From positions 124,001 to 188,000 of the forward strand of contig CAYNIP010000002.1 in NCBI GenBank assembly GCA_964397305.1: a DNA stretch of 64,000 nt, written 5' to 3'. Positions 61,203 through 64,000 of the stretch are shown here, piece by piece. Position 1 is the stretch's first letter, and each line of letters starts with the position of its first letter. The notes under the pieces were generated by a model. The model was not told the origin of the DNA. It was given only the letters and a program-made list of their open reading frames with translations, and searched no databases. The DNA comes from JAAUTY01 sp964397305. GTDB taxonomy: Bacteria; Cyanobacteriota; Cyanobacteriia; Cyanobacteriales; Spirulinaceae. The translations under genes were made by a program, and so were the position numbers.

Positions 61203-62333
61203 GTGAAAGAAGGGCTACGCAATAACCTCAAGCAAACGCGGATGCGGCTGGGGTTGAGCCAACAGGATCTCGCTACCATGGCTGGGGTCAGCCGCCAGAC
61301 CATTAGCAGCGCCGAGTCTGGGCAGACGGCTCTCTCGATCGCCGCCGCCCTGCGCTTAGCCAAGGCCTTGGGGTGTTCGGTAGAGGACTTGTTCTGGCTT
61401 GACCGTGAGGCGATGACGCTAGAAGCGGTGGCAGCCCAACCGCTGCCGGGGGCTGGGCCGCTGCGGGTCAGTCTGGCGAAGATTGGCGGCCGCTGGGTTG
61501 CTTACCCTTTGGTGGGGTCCGCGGCTTTCCGAGCCGAGCTGCTCCCGGCCGATGGGGAGGCTAGGGTTGCACCGACGGGGGATCGGCTCACCGTGACGTT
61601 GCTGGATGAGCTGAGCAATTTGCTCAAGACGGTGGTAGTGGCCGGGTGCTCGCCGTCCTTTTCCCTCTGGGCTCGGGCGGCGGAGCGCTGGCACCCGGAG
61701 TTGCGCGTCCAGCTCGTGTTTGCTAACAGCGCGATCGCCCTGCAACGCCTTGCCCACGGTGAAGCCCATATCGCGGGTGTCCATCTGTATTGCCCCCAAA
61801 CTCAGACCTTTAACGTTCCGTTTGTGCAGCAAGCCTTGCCGGGGCAGACGGCTGTGCTGATTAACTTAGGGGTTTGGGAAGAGGGGCTCCTGGTCGCGCC
61901 AGGAAATCCCAAGGCGATTCGAGGGATCGCCGATCTAGCCCGCCCTGAGATCACACTGATCAATCGAGAACCAGGGGCGGGGAGCCGTGATTTATTGGAG
62001 CAAATGCTAGCAGCAGCTAACCTATCAGCCGCGACGATCTCAGGGTTTGAGCGCTTGGCTCCCTCCCATCAAGCTGTTGCCGAGGCCATTCTCGCGGGAG
62101 CAGCGGATGTGGGCGTGAGCGCGGCGGCGGTCGCCAACACCTATCAGTTAGAGTTTTTGCCCTTGCGGCGATCGCAGTACGATCTGGTCACGCTCAAGCC
62201 TTACCTTGAAGAAGATTCGGTGCAGCAGCTTCTGGGAACGTTGGGTCATCCCCGCGTGCTATCCCAACTGGAGATTTTGGGCGGTTACGATACTCGCTGC
62301 ACCGGAGAAGTGGTGGCCACCGTAGTGAGTTAG
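61203..62333 (+). CDS. HTH regulator fused to a PBP-like ligand domain
   Basis: The protein has 376 residues from GTG 61203, with GAGGG 12 bases upstream. An XRE-type helix-turn-helix occupies residues 6-60 (KQTRMRLGLSQQDLATMAGVSRQTISSAESGQ). The second domain (about 75-376) is a periplasmic-binding-protein-like ligand domain (VVVAGCSPSFSLWARAAERWHPELRVQLVFANSAIALQRLAHGEAHIAGVHLYCPQTQ, then INREPGAGSRDLLEQML). This architecture is used in bacteria for regulators near molybdenum and molybdopterin genes. The divergent position relative to modA suggests it senses molybdate or a cofactor and controls the mod operon; this is inference. Confidence 0.88.
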   Translation: MKEGLRNNLKQTRMRLGLSQQDLATMAGVSRQTISSAESGQTALSIAAALRLAKALGCSVEDLFWLDREAMTLEAVAAQPLPGAGPLRVSLAKIGGRWVAYPLVGSAAFRAELLPADGEARVAPTGDRLTVTLLDELSNLLKTVVVAGCSPSFSLWARAAERWHPELRVQLVFANSAIALQRLAHGEAHIAGVHLYCPQTQTFNVPFVQQALPGQTAVLINLGVWEEGLLVAPGNPKAIRGIADLARPEITLINREPGAGSRDLLEQMLAAANLSAATISGFERLAPSHQAVAEAILAGAADVGVSAAAVANTYQLEFLPLRRSQYDLVTLKPYLEEDSVQQLLGTLGHPRVLSQLEILGGYDTRCTGEVVATVVS

Positions 62334-62354
62334 CGACTGGGAGCGCTGGCTGGA

Positions 62355-62370
62355 GGTGATGCACATCACA
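62355..62370 (+). promoter_or_regulatory. CRP-type candidate site GGTGA-N6-TCACA
   Basis: GGTGATGCACATCACA matches the CRP consensus TGTGA-N6-TCACA at all positions but the first. It contains GTGATG-CA-CATCAC, a clean inverted repeat. It is 22 bases after the HTH/PBP-like stop and about 160 bases before the small gene at 62531, so it could act on that gene. The adenylate cyclase at 6970-7962 would supply the signal; a SycrP1-type receptor is not in this window. Confidence 0.45.
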
Positions 62371-62530
62371 TTTAGAACTGGCTCACGCTCACGCAGACCC
62401 CTGATCGAAGTTGGCCCCTTGTTTGATCGCTGTCGCGCTTCGCATGAGCCCTAGATCGCTGCTCTCCCATGGTTTTGCGGTCATAGTGAAACTATACCGA
62501 TGGTTAGCACTTGAGTTTGAAGGGGATTTC

Positions 62531-62713
62531 ATGATGAGAGTTGATATTCGTGAGTTGGCTGCTCAGATTTTGGCGTCACGGACGATTTCGCGTCTCGAGC
62601 AGCAGTTGATGGCGGCTTTGTTGGGCCAAGAGGGTCTAGATGACCAGGAACGTACACTGATTGAGCGGGTTTTCTATGGGGTTCGCCACGGTCTGCTGAA
62701 CGTTGTGGAGTAA
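62531..62713 (+). CDS. Small hypothetical protein (60 aa)
   Basis: MMRVDIRELAAQILASRTIS begins a 60-residue helical protein; the second half LEQQLMAALLGQEGLDDQERTLIERVFYGVRHG is well formed. AGGGG sits just upstream of ATG 62531. The pattern matches a small cyanobacterial family of unknown function that I recall being conserved near stress genes. The frame extends upstream to 62411, but those residues look unrelated. A CRP-type site lies about 160 bases upstream. Confidence 0.72.
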   Translation: MMRVDIRELAAQILASRTISRLEQQLMAALLGQEGLDDQERTLIERVFYGVRHGLLNVVE

Positions 62714-62925
62714 CAGGGACGGCCTCGAGTTAACAACAAACCGTTAGCATTAATGCTTTAAGTTAAGCTAGCCCTAGGGTGCAACTGTGCTCCGGGGCTA
62801 TTTTGATCGGGGTTTGTGCCAATGCGGAAATTCACGGTCATCGCGATTCTGCCAGCAAGCGCTCCCACGACAGCTTAGTTCAAACCCCTATTCTTCCAAA
62901 GGGATGGGGAGTTTTCGGGATTGGG

Positions 62926-64000
62926 CTAGGCCGAATAGACGCGATCGCCCCCTTCGGCCTGGGCCCGCTGCAAGGTGGCCTCCGCGGCCTGGGCGATCGC
63001 CTCCCACGTCATACCCCGTTCTGGGAAGGCCGCGGCCCCGGCTGAGAGCACCCAGGGCCCGCCCCCCTGCGCCTGGGGAAACTGCTTGAGCCCGGCTTGT
63101 AATTGCTCGGCTCGCTGCTGGGCGGCGGCCGAGTCGGCCTTGGGCAGCAGCAGCGCTAGGGTGCTCAGGCTCCAGCGAGCGGCCACCTCCTCGGGGCGGA
63201 GCAGCTTGCGGAAGCAGGTTCCGAGGGCTTGCAAGCGGGCTTCGCTGCCGGGATGGGCGGCGTCGCTCTGGAAATGAAGTCCTTCCAGAGCCAAAAGGAC
63301 GAAGCCGAGGGGCTGTTGCTCGCGACCGGCCCGGTTGATCTCGCGTTCGAGGGCGGCTTCTAGGTAGGCGCGATTGAAGAGGCCGGTGAGGGGATCGCGG
63401 ATGCTATCGCTATCGAGACTGAGGCGCAACTTGACATTGGCCAGGGAGATCGCGAGCTGCTCCGCGACGGTCTGGGCAAACTGCTGGCGCACGGGGGACA
63501 GGGCCCCCGCCGTCGTGGCGGTGAGGTGGAGCAGGCCGAGGGTCTGCCCCTGGGCCAGGAGGGGAATGCTGAAGGTCTCCACCGGCAGGGGGTCGCGGTG
63601 AATGTGGGGGCTGAACAGGCGCGGGTGTTGGTTATCGGCCCAGTGGGGTTTCCCGAGGCGCAGGGCCCAGCTGTCGGCCGGGGGGAAGTGCAGCTCGCTC
63701 TGGAGGGAGTCGCCCCAGGTGGCGATCGCCTCGGCCAGGGTTCCCGCCTCATTGAGCGCAAAGACAGCCCCCGAGCAGTGGGGAAACAGCGGGGCGATCA
63801 GCTCGGCGATCGCATCATAGGCTTCCTGGAGCGTGCGGCTGACCCGCAGAAAGTCGGTGAGCACGGTGAGCTGACCCATTTCCTGCTGGCGGGCGGCCAG
63901 CTCGTAGGAAGAGGCGTCTAGTTGCTCTTGGGCCCGGCGTAGGCTCTCGGCCTGGGTCCGTTGAGTCGTGATGTCTTCGACAATATAGGCAAAGCGCTCC
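62926..64000 (-). CDS. PAS - GAF - degenerate GGDEF protein, partial (gene enters the window)
   Basis: The frame is open from the right edge (64000) to the stop at 62926, about 358 residues. The first visible residues ERFAYIVEDITTQRTQAESL are the end of a PAS domain and a coiled coil. A GAF domain follows (about SGAVFALNEAGTLAEAIATWGDSL to EQLAISLANVKL). The last 160 residues have the GGDEF-family fold, starting DPLTGLFNRAYLEAALEREI. The active-site loop RYGGDEF is RWSLSTL and the metal-binding DIDxFK is ALEGLHF, so both catalytic sets are lost; the domain should be an inactive diguanylate cyclase, perhaps a sensor or c-di-GMP-binding remnant. More upstream domains lie beyond the window. Confidence 0.88.
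   Translation of the reverse strand, partial: ERFAYIVEDITTQRTQAESLRRAQEQLDASSYELAARQQEMGQLTVLTDFLRVSRTLQEAYDAIAELIAPLFPHCSGAVFALNEAGTLAEAIATWGDSLQSELHFPPADSWALRLGKPHWADNQHPRLFSPHIHRDPLPVETFSIPLLAQGQTLGLLHLTATTAGALSPVRQQFAQTVAEQLAISLANVKLRLSLDSDSIRDPLTGLFNRAYLEAALEREINRAGREQQPLGFVLLALEGLHFQSDAAHPGSEARLQALGTCFRKLLRPEEVAARWSLSTLALLLPKADSAAAQQRAEQLQAGLKQFPQAQGGGPWVLSAGAAAFPERGMTWEAIAQAAEATLQRAQAEGGDRVYSA

Noticed and set aside
1..64000. tRNA, rRNA, tmRNA, RNase P RNA or 6S RNA genes
   Set aside because: I looked for T-loop motifs and known conserved cores while reading and saw none I would defend; a covariance-model search would be needed to be certain.

Overview
The window is chromosomal DNA from a GC-rich cyanobacterium. 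The palindrome GCGATCGC (HIP1) recurs throughout. Cyanobacterial marker genes are present: a CcmP-type carboxysome shell protein, menB for phylloquinone, a DUF3120 membrane protein, a Fur regulator, a fused modBC molybdate transporter and several small cyanobacteria-type hypothetical proteins. A small gene at 43231-43467 encodes a PatX-like peptide carrying RGSGR. As I recall, PatX accompanies HetR in multicellular cyanobacteria, so the organism may be filamentous; this is inference.

Layout. 1-1520: a solute-binding lipoprotein followed by the start of a membrane sensor that leaves the window. 1865-6385: a two-gene unit of a DUF4007 protein and a very large P-loop ATPase. It resembles the SspB and SspC parts of a DNA phosphorothioation defence system, but no sulfur-insertion genes lie beside it. 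6970-13431: FHA-cyclase, DUF3120, a secreted GH5 cellulase with CBM2, nanE and a membrane protein. 13472-15280: fur with a well-formed promoter, then an ABC-2 type ATPase without a permease. 15445-24279: antiporter with stress-protein domains, amidohydrolase, ccmP, argB, a large Cache-PAS-PAS histidine kinase and an esterase. 24276-27885: a second solute-binding protein plus histidine kinase operon. 28101-29765: a small cyanobacterial gene and trpD.

29858-32800 is a visibly AT-richer, low-density accessory stretch. It holds a flavodoxin-fold gene with candidate Fur boxes, a VOC gene interrupted by an in-frame TAG, a decayed IS630-type transposase and repeat debris. 32828-39016 is gltB-gltD (GOGAT). 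39158-42773: a TetR regulator, a small hypothetical, and a MarR, extradiol dioxygenase and glutathionyl-hydroquinone reductase-like set with two copies of a palindromic operator. 43231-46462: the PatX-like gene with its terminator, a TPR protein carrying a kinase fold that lacks catalytic residues, and tatC. 46621-54618: an M67 peptidase, menB, a four-gene minus-strand run ending in an aldehyde dehydrogenase, sixA and a tandem USP. 54976-62333: an ExbB-like protein and the molybdate locus (modA, a TauE/SafE permease, modBC, mop) with a divergent HTH plus PBP-like regulator. 62926 to the end: PAS-GAF with a degenerate GGDEF domain, partial.

Signalling and sensing genes are abundant. A dispersed, probably non-autonomous repeat about 243 bp long with terminal inverted repeats occurs twice in full and once as a fragment. 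Related mosaic repeat blocks fill most of the longer intergenic stretches. I saw no tRNA, rRNA, CRISPR array or intact insertion sequence.
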